64,000 nt of DNA from CAXMRP01 sp965216515 (GTDB taxonomy: Bacteria; Pseudomonadota; Alphaproteobacteria; Rhizobiales; Afifellaceae): assembly GCA_965216515.1 (NCBI GenBank), contig OZ244173.1, positions 434,001 through 498,000 on the forward strand, given 5' to 3'. A program made the position numbers and the translations under genes. Shown piece by piece: positions 25,310-34,165 of the stretch. Within the stretch, counting starts at the first letter, position 1; each line of letters opens with the position of its first letter. Under the pieces are notes generated by a model that saw nothing but the letters and a program-made list of their open reading frames with translations, was not told the origin of the DNA and ran no database searches.

Positions 25310-27679
25310 TCAACCTGGCGGACGCCCGCGCGCCAGATCCTCAAACGGCGAAATCGTCTCGCCGAGCCGCGCCCGGTAGGCTTGTAGGTTGCCCATCACC
25401 TTTTGCACATAGTCGCGGGTTTCGTCGAAAGGGATCAACTCGATCCAGTCGACCGGATCGATGGCGCCCGTGCGCGGGTCGCCATATTGCCGCGCCCAGC
25501 GTTCCGCGCGGCCCTGACCGGCGTTGTAGCCGGCGAATGTCATGATGTAGGAACCGCCCAGCCGGTCCATCAATTCGGCAAGATGCGCTGCGCCCAGCGT
25601 GGCATTGTAAGCCGGATCCCGCGTCAGTCTCGGGGCGGAATAGGGGTAACCTATGGAGCGGGCGGTCGCCCGTGCCGTTGCCGGCATCAGTTGCATAAGG
25701 CCGCGCGCGCCGGCGTGGCTGACGGCGCCGGGGTTGAAGGCGCTTTCCTGTCGGGACACGGCGTAGAGCATGGCCTTGCTGATCGTGTCGGGCACCGGTA
25801 CCTGTGTCGGAATGCCGATCAGCGGCGCATTGAGCGACCCCATATCGAAACCGCGGCGCGAGGCGATCGTCGCGATATGCAGGATGGCCCTGGATTGATC
25901 AATGCGGCGCGCAAGCACAGCCGTCAGGGCCAGTTCTCCCGGCGTTTCTGAGGAGGCCGCGAGCGCCTGGAAAAAGGCCCGCGCCCGATTGCCATGGCCG
26001 GCGGCGGCGAGCCGCCGGATTGCACGGGCCAGTGCGTTGTCGGCAAAGCGCAACCGGTCGCCGGCCGTGATTTCCGGCGCGGTTTCCTGGCCCGTTCCCG
26101 CCAGTCCGAGGATGTCCCGCGACAACTGCCCGTAGAAAGTCGCGCCGTGCCGCGCCGAAATTCGATGGCTGAGCGTAGCCGCCTGCTCGTTTCCGCTCGC
26201 GGTATGGGCTCGGCCGAGCCAATAGTGGGCGCGCGAAATGGTGCGCGGCAGGTCGGCCAGCCCCGCCACTCTCTGGAAGTGGACTTTCCCAACCTGCGGT
26301 CGGTTCAGGAACCGCAATGCATACCATCCGGCGTGAAACTCCGCTTCGACACGGTCCTTTTCCGATTGCGCGGAATGTTCTGCCGCGACGCGGTAGGCAA
26401 GGGCCGGCTGGCCGGCATCGATCAGCTGCCTCGACAGATCCCTGCGTTCATCCCACCATACATCCGGATCGCCCAGGATGTCGGGATCGCGGCTGGTGTG
26501 GAAGAGCAACTGCGCCGCTGCAACGGGTTTGCCGTTCCGCCGCAACAACCTGACTTTCGCCAGTTGGAAAACCGGGTCATTGCGCAAGCTCGGCGATACC
26601 GACTTCAGCAAACGCTCAGGTTGCCGCCGCCGCCGAAGCGCCGGGATAACGGCTTTGACGAGGCTGGCATAGTCCTTGCCGGCCAGCGCCGCCTGTGTCA
26701 GCGCGGCGTTGGTCTGGCGCCTGAGAATCAGTCGCCGAAGGCGGTTGTGATGGTCTTCGGGTCTCAGGGCAAAATCGAACTCCTTTGCCAACCGGACGGC
26801 CGAGCGCGAGGAAAAGGTCTCCTCGCGCCAGATCCGCCTGATCCCGGCTGCGGCAGCGGTCTTCTCGCCGCGCAGGACCTTGCGCCGTACGTCAGCCAGG
26901 CGTCCGGTCAGGGTCATCGGTTTGCGATCGCGGAAAAATGCCACGAATTCGGCATCGGTGTAGGGTTGGCGGAGAAAAGCGACTTCGGCGCGCAGGAGCA
27001 GCCGTTCCGGTTCCGGCCAGCCGGCTGTCGCCCTGGCGGTTTCCAGGATTTGCTGATGATCCATGCCCGAATCCGGGGCCCGTGCCGCGAACCATTCCAC
27101 CAGTCGCCGGTCCAGGGGATCTTCCAGGCGGCTCGCCCGATACAGCGCGTCTTTGTAATTGTCGCGGCTGACCGCATCGAGGGCCAACCGGAGCCCCGGC
27201 GCCGCCGGAAAGCCGTAAGGCGGCCCCTTGACGTTCGCCGCGTCCGCCGCCTCCTTCAACGCTTCGGCAATTCGCGCCGGATCGGGCCGGACCCTCGGGC
27301 GTGGCGCATTCGGATCGCCAGCCGATTGCGCTACCGGCTGATGGGCCGGCGGCCTGGCAGCTGATTCCGTGTCGGTCCCGCCATCGTCCCGGGTCTCGCC
27401 CACCCTGCCGTCATCTGCCGGCGTGCCGATCGCCGCCGTGACGCCCGTCGCCGGATCGCCGTCGTCTGAACGGATCGCCGGTCGGGCGGTCGCCTCCGCC
27501 GCCGACGATTCCGGTTTTTCGGGTTTTTCCTTTCGGCTTCGCCGCGGATTGCTCTTCGGAACCGGCGCTTCGGCGGCGGCTGCCGGCGTGCCGGACAAGG
27601 ACAGGACACCGGGCGCCGCGGCGAGCGCCGTGGCGAGCAGAATGGGATACAGGATCAGGCGTGTCGTGTTGCGCTTCAT
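25310..27679 (-). CDS. Soluble lytic murein transglycosylase (Slt70-like)
   Basis: 789 residues from the ATG at 27679. It has a Sec signal peptide (ILYPILLATALAAAPGVLSL) and then a Pro/Arg/Glu-rich linker to about residue 140. A long alpha-helical superhelical region (U/L domains) precedes the catalytic domain near 625-760. The catalytic glutamate is E645 in SRQESAFNPGAVSHAGARG, followed by LMQLMPATA and the YNAGQGR motif. It cleaves the MurNAc-GlcNAc bond of peptidoglycan with formation of 1,6-anhydro ends, in the periplasm. A divergent dapA gene is typical of alphaproteobacteria. Confidence 0.92.
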   Translation of the reverse strand: MKRNTTRLILYPILLATALAAAPGVLSLSGTPAAAAEAPVPKSNPRRSRKEKPEKPESSAAEATARPAIRSDDGDPATGVTAAIGTPADDGRVGETRDDGGTDTESAARPPAHQPVAQSAGDPNAPRPRVRPDPARIAEALKEAADAANVKGPPYGFPAAPGLRLALDAVSRDNYKDALYRASRLEDPLDRRLVEWFAARAPDSGMDHQQILETARATAGWPEPERLLLRAEVAFLRQPYTDAEFVAFFRDRKPMTLTGRLADVRRKVLRGEKTAAAAGIRRIWREETFSSRSAVRLAKEFDFALRPEDHHNRLRRLILRRQTNAALTQAALAGKDYASLVKAVIPALRRRRQPERLLKSVSPSLRNDPVFQLAKVRLLRRNGKPVAAAQLLFHTSRDPDILGDPDVWWDERRDLSRQLIDAGQPALAYRVAAEHSAQSEKDRVEAEFHAGWYALRFLNRPQVGKVHFQRVAGLADLPRTISRAHYWLGRAHTASGNEQAATLSHRISARHGATFYGQLSRDILGLAGTGQETAPEITAGDRLRFADNALARAIRRLAAAGHGNRARAFFQALAASSETPGELALTAVLARRIDQSRAILHIATIASRRGFDMGSLNAPLIGIPTQVPVPDTISKAMLYAVSRQESAFNPGAVSHAGARGLMQLMPATARATARSIGYPYSAPRLTRDPAYNATLGAAHLAELMDRLGGSYIMTFAGYNAGQGRAERWARQYGDPRTGAIDPVDWIELIPFDETRDYVQKVMGNLQAYRARLGETISPFEDLARGRPPG

Positions 27680-27736
27680 TGGCGGATATGAGCCTGCCCT
27701 GTTTGGCATGAAGATGGCAACCGGCGATCAATCGGC

Positions 27737-27764
27737 TTGCGTCCGGTCAATGCGGCATCTATCT
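27737..27764 (+). promoter_or_regulatory. Possible promoter of dapA
   Basis: TTGCGT (27737-27742), a 16-base spacer and CTATCT (27759-27764) resemble the alphaproteobacterial housekeeping consensus, 39 bases before the dapA ATG. Weak, assigned by eye. Confidence 0.3.
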
Positions 27765-27803
27765 TCCGCCGCTTGATGAAAATCAGATAATCCAGAGGTT
27801 TCC

Positions 27804-28682
27804 ATGTTTCATGGATCCATCCCGGCGCTGGTAACACCCATGCGTGGAGGAACCGTTGACGAGGACGCATTTCGCGCCTTCATCGATTGGCAGATCGGGG
27901 AAGGCAGCAGCGGACTTGTGCCTGTCGGCACCACCGGCGAATCGCCGACACTTTCCCATGAAGAGCACCGGCGGGTCGTTGAAATTTGCATCGAAACGGC
28001 AGCCGGCCGGGTGCCGGTTATCGCCGGCGCCGGATCCAATTCCACCGCCGAAGCGCGGGCGCTCGCCATCCATGCCCAGGAGGCCGGCGCCGACGCAGTC
28101 CTGGTGGTGACCCCCTATTACAACAAACCGAACCAGAAGGGCCTGTACGCCCACTTCAAGGCTGTCGCCGACGCGATCGCCATACCGTTGATCATTTACA
28201 ATATTCCGCCGCGCTCCGTCATCGACATGAGCGTCGAAACGATGAACGGCCTGTTTCACGACTGCGAAAACATTGTCGGCGTGAAGGACGCGACGGCGAA
28301 CCTGGCCCGCATCAGCGCGCAGCGCCACGAGATTGGACCGGAATTCAATCAGTTGTCGGGCGAGGATGCCACCGCGCTGGGATTCATGGCCCATGGCGGC
28401 CATGGCTGCATTTCGGTCACCGCCAATGTTGCGCCCAAACTGTGCGCGGAGTTCCAGGCGGCGTGTGCGGCCGGTGATTTCACCAAGGCGCTGTCGTATC
28501 AGGACCGTTTGATGCCGTTGCATCAGGCGCTGTTTCTTGAGCCGAGCCCCGGACCGTCCAAATTCGCATTGAGCGAATTGGGCAAGATGGCGGAGGATGT
28601 TCGCCTGCCGATCACACCGGTCGGCGATGAAACGCGCAAGGCGGTCCGCGATGCCATGCGCCATGCCGGACTGATGAACTGA
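27804..28682 (+). CDS. dapA: 4-hydroxy-tetrahydrodipicolinate synthase
   Basis: 292 residues, a full-length class I aldolase barrel. The Schiff-base lysine is K161 (VGVKDATANL) and the catalytic tyrosine is Y132 (IYNIPPRS). The dual-threonine segment VGTTGESPTL, which binds pyruvate, is at 41-50. It condenses pyruvate with aspartate semialdehyde in the committed step to diaminopimelate and lysine, in the cytoplasm. The gene is divergent from the lytic transglycosylase and 45 bases upstream of smpB, a common alphaproteobacterial order, so cell-wall precursor synthesis and wall turnover are neighbours. Confidence 0.97.
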   Translation: MFHGSIPALVTPMRGGTVDEDAFRAFIDWQIGEGSSGLVPVGTTGESPTLSHEEHRRVVEICIETAAGRVPVIAGAGSNSTAEARALAIHAQEAGADAVLVVTPYYNKPNQKGLYAHFKAVADAIAIPLIIYNIPPRSVIDMSVETMNGLFHDCENIVGVKDATANLARISAQRHEIGPEFNQLSGEDATALGFMAHGGHGCISVTANVAPKLCAEFQAACAAGDFTKALSYQDRLMPLHQALFLEPSPGPSKFALSELGKMAEDVRLPITPVGDETRKAVRDAMRHAGLMN

Positions 28683-28727
28683 GGGATGTCGCCGCGGCAC
28701 CGGGTTCGGTGGTCAACGGAGTAGAAC

Positions 28728-29201
28728 ATGGCCGCCAAATCGGCAAAACCGGGCCGTGCGATCGCCGACAACCGCAAGGCCCGGTTTCACTACCAGATCG
28801 GAGAGGTCATTGAGGCGGGGATCGCGCTCACCGGTTCGGAGGTCAAGAGCCTGCGCGCCGGCAAGGCCAATATTGCCGAGGCCTATGTTAGCCCGGAGCA
28901 CGGCGAAATCTGGCTGATCAACTCCAACATCCCCGTCTATCCGCAGGCCGGTCGCTTCAATCACGAGCCGCGCCGTCCCCGCAAGTTGCTTCTGCACAAA
29001 AAGCAGATCGAGCGCCTGATGGGTGCGGTCCAGCGCAAGGGCATGACGATTGTACCGCTACGGCTTTATTTCAATGACCGTGGCATGGTGAAGATCGCCA
29101 TTGCCGAAGCCACCGGCAAAAAACTCCACGACAAGCGGGAAACGGAGAAGAGGCGCGACTGGCAGCGCGAAAAGGGCCGGTTGTTGCGCGAAAAAGGCTA
29201 G
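28728..29201 (+). CDS. smpB: SsrA-binding protein SmpB
   Basis: 157 residues. The family segments are all present: ADNRKARFHYQIGEVIEAGI, LTGSEVKSLRAGKANIAEAY, PRKLLLHKKQIERL and the basic C-terminal tail (KRRDWQREKGRLLREKG). It binds tmRNA and brings it to stalled ribosomes for trans-translation. The tmRNA gene itself was not found in this window. It follows dapA at 45 bases and converges with the uracil-DNA glycosylase gene. Confidence 0.97.
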   Translation: MAAKSAKPGRAIADNRKARFHYQIGEVIEAGIALTGSEVKSLRAGKANIAEAYVSPEHGEIWLINSNIPVYPQAGRFNHEPRRPRKLLLHKKQIERLMGAVQRKGMTIVPLRLYFNDRGMVKIAIAEATGKKLHDKRETEKRRDWQREKGRLLREKG

Positions 29202-29204
29202 GCA

Positions 29205-29221
29205 GCCGCCGCGCCGGCGGC
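29205..29221. terminator. Possible short hairpin after smpB
   Basis: A 7-bp GC-only stem (29205-29211 with 29215-29221) around a three-base loop sits just after the smpB stop, between convergent genes. It lacks a good T run, so it is only a weak terminator candidate. Confidence 0.3.
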
Positions 29222-29250
29222 ATTCTGGCGCGCGGCTCCGGGCATTCCGG

Positions 29251-29952
29251 TCAGGTGTCGGCAGCGCCGGTCTTCAACATTGCCGCGATATCGGCGATCA
29301 CCGCTTCGAACATGTCTGTCGTCAGGCGACCGGTGTTCGTATTGTACCGCGAACAGTGATAGCTGTCGTACAATCGCAGTGCCCGGCGTCTGCCCGGCGC
29401 GCCGCCGCCGCCTTCCCGTTCAACATCCAGCTCGTGGCAGGCCCCGTGGGAGAACGGCCAGGCAGCAAGCCGCAACCCAAGCGTTCTGACAACGCTGTCA
29501 TGTGCGATACGCCCCAGCGCCAGCAGGGCAACAAGCTCGTGGTTGTCGGCGATCGTTTGGGCCAGGAAAGGGCGGCAGGCGGCGATCTCCGGGCCGGTCG
29601 GCTTGTTCTGGGGCGGCACGCAACGCACCGCGTTGGTGATCGCCGTATCGATCAGTTGCAGCGAATCATCTGGCCTGGCCTCGTAGTCGCCGGTGGCAAA
29701 TCCGAATTTGACAAGCGTTTGGTAGAGAAGATCGCCGGCGAAATCGCCGGTGAACGGCCGGCCGGTTCGGTTGGCGCCTTTCAGGCCCGGCGCCAGCCCG
29801 ACAATCAGAAAGCGCGGATTGTCGGCCCCGAACGTCGGCACCGGCGCATTGAACCAGCCCGCCTCGCGCCCGCGCCAATGGTTGCGGAATTCCACAAGGC
29901 GCGGACAGCGCGGGCAATCATGGCCGGGATCGGTGAGGGCGGTGGCGCGCAT
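29251..29952 (-). CDS. Uracil-DNA glycosylase, family 5 (UdgB-type)
   Basis: 233 residues from the ATG at 29952. An N-terminal CPRC motif contributes to the iron-sulfur cluster ligands of this group. Motif A is GLAPGLKGANRTGRPFTGD and the late motif is YHCSRYNTNTGRLT, both typical of family 5 enzymes that lack a strong motif-A Asp/Asn water activator. It removes uracil, and possibly hypoxanthine or xanthine, from DNA to start base excision repair. The start was taken inside a longer frame because the first 63 codons overlap the NYN gene in another frame. It lies 25 bases downstream of that gene and is probably co-transcribed with it. Confidence 0.88.
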   Translation of the reverse strand: MRATALTDPGHDCPRCPRLVEFRNHWRGREAGWFNAPVPTFGADNPRFLIVGLAPGLKGANRTGRPFTGDFAGDLLYQTLVKFGFATGDYEARPDDSLQLIDTAITNAVRCVPPQNKPTGPEIAACRPFLAQTIADNHELVALLALGRIAHDSVVRTLGLRLAAWPFSHGACHELDVEREGGGGAPGRRRALRLYDSYHCSRYNTNTGRLTTDMFEAVIADIAAMLKTGAADT

Positions 29953-29977
29953 TCGATCGTCGCGGGACCGGGGGCGG

Positions 29978-30595
29978 CTAGAGGTCCTCGTATTCGTACT
30001 CGTCCTCATCATCATAAAGATCGTCCTGATTTCGCAGGCCGTTTTCGTCATTGCGCTGCGGCCGTGACGAATGTTCGCGCCGCACATCCTGCGAAAGCGT
30101 CGCAAGTTCCAGAAAATGGTCCGCCTGGCGGCGCAATTCATCGGCGATCATCGGCGGTTGCGATTTCATGGTTGAAGCGACAGTGACCTTCTTGCCCTTG
30201 CGTTGCAGCGCCTCTACCAGCGGCCGGAAATCCCCATCGCCGGAGAACAGGACAAAATGGTCGATATGGTCTGCGATTTCCATGGCGTCGACGGCAATTT
30301 CAATATCCATATTGCCCTTCACGCGCCGCCGCCCCTGATTGTCGGTGAATTCTTTCAACGGCTTGGTGACCACTTTGTAGCCGTTGTAATCGAGCCAATC
30401 GATCAGCGGGCGGATTGAGGAATATTCCTGATCCTCCGCCAGCGCCGTATAATAGACCGCCCGCACCAGATAGGCCTTGTTCTGGAAATCCAGCAAAAGC
30501 CGCTTGTAGTCGAGGTCGAAACCCAGGGTCCGGGAAGCGCCGTAGAGATTTGCGCCATCGATGAAAATCGCGATTTTTTCGCGTTGATCAAACAT
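29978..30595 (-). CDS. NYN-domain (LabA/DUF88-like) putative nuclease
   Basis: 205 residues from the ATG at 30595, which has GGAG six bases upstream. A second ATG four codons earlier (30607) is possible but would place that GGAG inside the coding region. The PIN-like NYN fold shows its acidic residues in IAIFIDGANLYGASR, VKGNMDIEIAVDAM and LFSGDGDFRPLV, consistent with a metal-dependent RNA nuclease centre. The C-terminus is low-complexity and acidic (DDLYDDEDEYEYEDL). Widely conserved in alphaproteobacteria, with no settled function. It is divergent from rpoZ and upstream of the uracil-DNA glycosylase. Confidence 0.87.
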   Translation of the reverse strand: MFDQREKIAIFIDGANLYGASRTLGFDLDYKRLLLDFQNKAYLVRAVYYTALAEDQEYSSIRPLIDWLDYNGYKVVTKPLKEFTDNQGRRRVKGNMDIEIAVDAMEIADHIDHFVLFSGDGDFRPLVEALQRKGKKVTVASTMKSQPPMIADELRRQADHFLELATLSQDVRREHSSRPQRNDENGLRNQDDLYDDEDEYEYEDL

Positions 30596-30700
30596 CTTCG
30601 TCTCCATGAATTATGCGATTTGGCAAAAAGGTTTTCGTCTGTTTGAAAAATCAGGCCGGTTCGATACGCAATTGCATGGCCGACCGCAAGACAGCCACCG

Positions 30701-30730
30701 CAATTAAGCGCATATCAATTAAGCGCATAT
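30701..30730. repeat. Perfect tandem duplication of a 15-base unit upstream of rpoZ
   Basis: CAATTAAGCGCATAT occurs twice back to back at 30701-30715 and 30716-30730, in the 218-base divergent spacer between the NYN gene and rpoZ. The unit is AT-rich against a GC-rich background and could be a regulator site or a recent slippage product. Confidence 0.85.
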
Positions 30731-30813
30731 GATGGGATCCGGGGCCGGCGCTTGTATTTGTCGCCCAAACCGACTATCTGGACCGGCGAATCTCATCCCC
30801 GGGAGAATAGCAT

Positions 30814-31188
30814 ATGGCGCGGGTAACCGTTGAGGACTGCGTTGACAAGGTCAACAACCGATTTGAGCTGGTGTTGCTTGCCGCGCATCGCTCCCGCATG
30901 ATGTCGAATGGCTCGCCCCTGACGATTGATCGCGACAACGACAAAAACCCGGTTGTGGCGCTGCGTGAGATCGCCGACGAAACCGTGTCGCCGGAAGATC
31001 TCAAGGAAGAGCTTGTTCATTCGCTGCAGAAGTTTGTCGAAGTGGACGAGCCGGAACCGGAACCCGAAGTCGTCGAGGCGGAATCGCCCTTGCAGCCGGC
31101 CGGCGAGTTGACCTTCGATCGGATGTCGGAAGACGACCTCCTGCGCGGTCTGGAAAGCCTCGATCCGCCCGAGCGCCGTGACGACTAG
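30814..31188 (+). CDS. rpoZ: DNA-directed RNA polymerase omega subunit
   Basis: 124 residues. The conserved omega core (MARVTVEDCVDKVNNRFEL, then LAAHRSRMM and NPVVALREIA) occupies residues 1-65, followed by an acidic Glu/Pro-rich extension (VDEPEPEPEVVEAE) seen in various lengths in alphaproteobacteria. It helps assembly of the RNA polymerase core and, in proteobacteria, forms part of a ppGpp site; the next gene makes and degrades ppGpp. A GGGAG ribosome site precedes the ATG. A terminator follows the gene, so rsh has its own promoter or depends on readthrough. Confidence 0.95.
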   Translation: MARVTVEDCVDKVNNRFELVLLAAHRSRMMSNGSPLTIDRDNDKNPVVALREIADETVSPEDLKEELVHSLQKFVEVDEPEPEPEVVEAESPLQPAGELTFDRMSEDDLLRGLESLDPPERRDD

Positions 31189-31244
31189 GAATTTGGCGCC
31201 GCCGGTGCATCGGGCACCGGCGCTTGCCCGGCGACGTATTCCGG

Positions 31245-31269
31245 AAGCCCCGCCGGCGCGGGGCTTTTT
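31245..31269 (+). terminator. Rho-independent terminator of rpoZ
   Basis: A 9-bp stem (31245-31253 with 31258-31266) with loop CGGC is followed by a run of T. An additional GC hairpin (31201-31208 with 31214-31221) lies just upstream. Together they separate rpoZ from rsh. Confidence 0.85.
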
Positions 31270-31341
31270 CTTTGTGAATCGGTCTTCAGCATTATATTCA
31301 TCATCGTCAGCTAACATCCGCTTTGAGCGGGATATTCTGCC

Positions 31342-33546
31342 ATGATGCGCCAGTACGAACTCGTGGAGCGGGTTGCGGCCTACAACCCGGATGTTGACGA
31401 GGAGCTTTTGAACCGGGCCTACGTCTATGCCATGCAGAAGCACGGCACGCAGATCCGTGCATCGGGTGATCCCTTTTTCTCGCATCCGCTGGAGGTCGCC
31501 GCCATCGTCACCGACCTCAGGCTCGACGATGCGGCCATTGCCGTCGCGCTGCTGCACGACACGATCGAGGACACCTCCGCCACGCGCGATGAGATCGACG
31601 GGCTTTTCGGCCCCCAGATCGCCAAACTTGTCGAAGGCCTGACCAAGATCGATCGCCTTGATTTGGTTTCCCGCGAAGCCCAACAGGCGGAAAACCTGCG
31701 CAAGCTGCTGCTGGCGGTCTCCGAAGACATCCGCGTCCTAATCGTCAAGCTCGCCGACCGACTGCACAATATGCGCACCATCGAGTTCGTGCCGGCGGAA
31801 AAACGCGCGCGCATTGCCGAAGAGACGATGGAGATCTACGCGCCGCTGGCTGGCCGAATGGGGATGCAGAATCTTCGCGATGAGCTGGAGGATCACGCGT
31901 TTCAGGCTCTGAATCAGGAGGCCCACCGGGCGATCAGCGACAAACTGAACGAGATGCGCGCGGCTGTCGGCGGCGATGTTGAAACGATCAAGACGGAACT
32001 TCGTGACAAGCTCGACAAGGCCGGAATCAAGGCCGGTGTGTTCGGGCGCGAGAAACGGCCCTATTCGATCTTTTCCAAGATGCAGCGAAAATCGGTCGGC
32101 TTTGAGCAGCTGTCGGATATTTTCGGCTTTCGCATCCTCGTTGACAGCGTTGCCGACTGCTACGCCACACTCGGCGCCGTTCACACTGCCTGGCGCACGG
32201 TGCCCGGCCGGTTCAAGGACTATATTTCCACACCCAAGCAGAACGACTACCAGTCGCTGCACACCACAATCATCGGTCCGCGCAAGCAGCGGGTCGAGTT
32301 GCAGATCCGCACCGGCGAAATGCACCGGATCGCCGAAGATGGTATCGCCGCCCACCCGCTTTACAAGGATGGCGTCGTCGCCGACCGCGACCGTCTGGCT
32401 TCGGAGAGCGGCGCCTACGCCTGGTTGCGGCACACCGTCGATCATATCGCCGGCGGCGACGCGCCGGAGGAGTTTCTTGAAAACACCAAGCTGGAGCTTT
32501 TCCGCGACCAGGTCTTCTGTTTCACCCCGAAAGGCCGGTTGATCGCGCTGCCACGCGGTGCGACGCCCATTGATTTCGCCTATGCGGTCCATACCGATGT
32601 CGGCGACACCTGCGTGGGCGCCAAGATCAACGGCAAATTGGCGCCGCTGGTCCAGGCGCTGGAAAACGGCGACGAGGTGGAAATCGTTGTTTCGCCGGAC
32701 CAGCGCCCGCCGGCCGCCTGGGAATCGGTGGTTGTCACCGGCAAGGCACGGGCTGCAATCCGCCGCGCCACCCGCGAGCATGTGCGCAGGCAATATACCG
32801 GCCTCGGGCGCCACATTCTCAGGCGGGCATTCGACGAAGCCAGGCAGCCCTACAGTGACGACCTGCTCCAGGCTGCGCTTTCCCGGCTTGGCTATGTCGA
32901 CAAGGCCGATGCCCTGACCGCTGTCGGACGCGGTGAACTGAAGCCTGTTGATGTGTTGGCCGCGATCCACCCCGACTATCGCCACGGCCGTTCGCGCCAA
33001 ACCGGCGGCAGGACGGAGGAGGGCTGGTTCGCCTCGGCGCGGGCGGGATTGAAGTTCCGCTTGCCCGGCCGGTCCAGAAAGGCCAACGGCAAGGCCTCGA
33101 TCCCGATACGCGGTCTTGATTCCGATATGCCCGTCCGCTTTGCCGAAAACGGCGGCGCCGTGCCCGGCGACCGCATTGTCGGTATCCTGACACCGGGCGA
33201 GGGGATTACCGTCTATCCGATCCAGTCCCCCTCGCTGAGCGCCTTTGATGAAGAACCGGAGCGCTGGATCGATGTGCGGTGGGATATCGAGAAAGACTCC
33301 GCAGAGCGGTTTCCCGCCCGCATACGTGTGACGGCGCTCAACGAACCCGGCTCACTGGCCGCCATCGCCGACGTGATCGGCGCCAACGACGGCAATATCG
33401 ACAATTTGCGGATGGTCGATCGCGGTCGCGATTTCACCGATATGGAAGTCGACCTGGAGGTCTGGGATGTCAAACATTTGAAGCGGATATTGTCGGACAT
33501 GCGGGCGAAACAGGCGGTCAGCCGGGTCGAACGGGTCAACGGCTAG
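31342..33546 (+). CDS. rsh: Bifunctional (p)ppGpp synthetase/hydrolase, RSH family
   Basis: 734 residues. The HD hydrolase domain (about 20-180) has H72-D73 in LLHDTIEDT and FSHPLEV. The synthetase domain (about 200-350) carries GREKRPYSIFSKMQRKS and NDYQSLHTTIIGP. A TGS domain (about 385-445) contains VFCFTPKGRLIALPRGATPI. Intervening helical/zinc-finger-like regions lead to a C-terminal ACT domain (about 655-730: NEPGSLAAIADVIGANDGNI). The intact HD motif indicates that it also degrades the alarmone. Alphaproteobacteria usually carry a single long RSH, the central enzyme of the stringent response. DUF2062, pdxJ, acpS and lepB follow at short spacing, the typical cluster. Confidence 0.95.
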   Translation: MMRQYELVERVAAYNPDVDEELLNRAYVYAMQKHGTQIRASGDPFFSHPLEVAAIVTDLRLDDAAIAVALLHDTIEDTSATRDEIDGLFGPQIAKLVEGLTKIDRLDLVSREAQQAENLRKLLLAVSEDIRVLIVKLADRLHNMRTIEFVPAEKRARIAEETMEIYAPLAGRMGMQNLRDELEDHAFQALNQEAHRAISDKLNEMRAAVGGDVETIKTELRDKLDKAGIKAGVFGREKRPYSIFSKMQRKSVGFEQLSDIFGFRILVDSVADCYATLGAVHTAWRTVPGRFKDYISTPKQNDYQSLHTTIIGPRKQRVELQIRTGEMHRIAEDGIAAHPLYKDGVVADRDRLASESGAYAWLRHTVDHIAGGDAPEEFLENTKLELFRDQVFCFTPKGRLIALPRGATPIDFAYAVHTDVGDTCVGAKINGKLAPLVQALENGDEVEIVVSPDQRPPAAWESVVVTGKARAAIRRATREHVRRQYTGLGRHILRRAFDEARQPYSDDLLQAALSRLGYVDKADALTAVGRGELKPVDVLAAIHPDYRHGRSRQTGGRTEEGWFASARAGLKFRLPGRSRKANGKASIPIRGLDSDMPVRFAENGGAVPGDRIVGILTPGEGITVYPIQSPSLSAFDEEPERWIDVRWDIEKDSAERFPARIRVTALNEPGSLAAIADVIGANDGNIDNLRMVDRGRDFTDMEVDLEVWDVKHLKRILSDMRAKQAVSRVERVNG

Positions 33547-33550
33547 GGAA

Positions 33551-34165
33551 ATGCTGTTCAAACGGCGCAAACAGGCTGGACTTTGGGAGCGCATGCGCGT
33601 GGTGTTGTGGCCGCGTGTCAGTTGGCGCCGTTCCGGGGCCTATTTCGCCAAGCGGATCCTGCGCCTGTCCGCAGCGCCGCATTCGGTGGCCCTTGGTTGC
33701 GCAATCGGCGCGGCGGTCTCCATGACGCCCTTTCTCGGGCTGCATCTGGTTATCACGGCCGGGCTGGCGTGGTTGGTGAGAGGCAATATCATCGCCGGCG
33801 CCATCGGCACATCAGTCGGCAATCCGCTGACATTTCCCTTCATCTGGGCAATCACGCACCGGATCGGGCTGTTCCTGCTCGACGACCGGCGCGATATCGG
33901 TCCGCCGGACCTGGAGCACCACGTTCTGGAGAATTCCTTTGTCCAGTTCTGGCCGGTCATCAAACCGATGGCGGTGGGCGCGCTGCCTCTGGCACTGGTC
34001 GTCGGCTGCATCATGTATGCAGTGACCTATTTTGCTGTTACCACCTACCAGCACTCCCGGCGAGCGAGGTTCGAATCGCGCCGGGCGGTGATGCGGGCGA
34101 CCACGCTGCTGCGGAATAAGGCCAAAAAGGAGCGTTCGGTGGATATGAACCGGCAGGGCCAATGA
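33551..34165 (+). CDS. DUF2062 membrane protein
   Basis: 204 residues. Membrane helices (SVALGCAIGAAVSMTPFLGL, HLVITAGLAWLVRGNIIAGA, then the NPLTFPFIWAITHRIG stretch and LPLALVVGCIMYAVTYF) surround the conserved GTSVGNPLTFPF motif of DUF2062. The family is inner-membrane and without an agreed function. The gene starts four bases after rsh and its stop overlaps the pdxJ ATG by four bases. It belongs to the rsh-pdxJ-acpS-lepB transcription unit, an order conserved widely in alphaproteobacteria. Confidence 0.9.
   Translation: MLFKRRKQAGLWERMRVVLWPRVSWRRSGAYFAKRILRLSAAPHSVALGCAIGAAVSMTPFLGLHLVITAGLAWLVRGNIIAGAIGTSVGNPLTFPFIWAITHRIGLFLLDDRRDIGPPDLEHHVLENSFVQFWPVIKPMAVGALPLALVVGCIMYAVTYFAVTTYQHSRRARFESRRAVMRATTLLRNKAKKERSVDMNRQGQ

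Noticed and set aside
34068..34077. GGTTCGAATC, the T-loop motif of tRNA genes
   Set aside because: It lies inside the DUF2062 coding frame, with no acceptor stem, anticodon arm or CCA around it.
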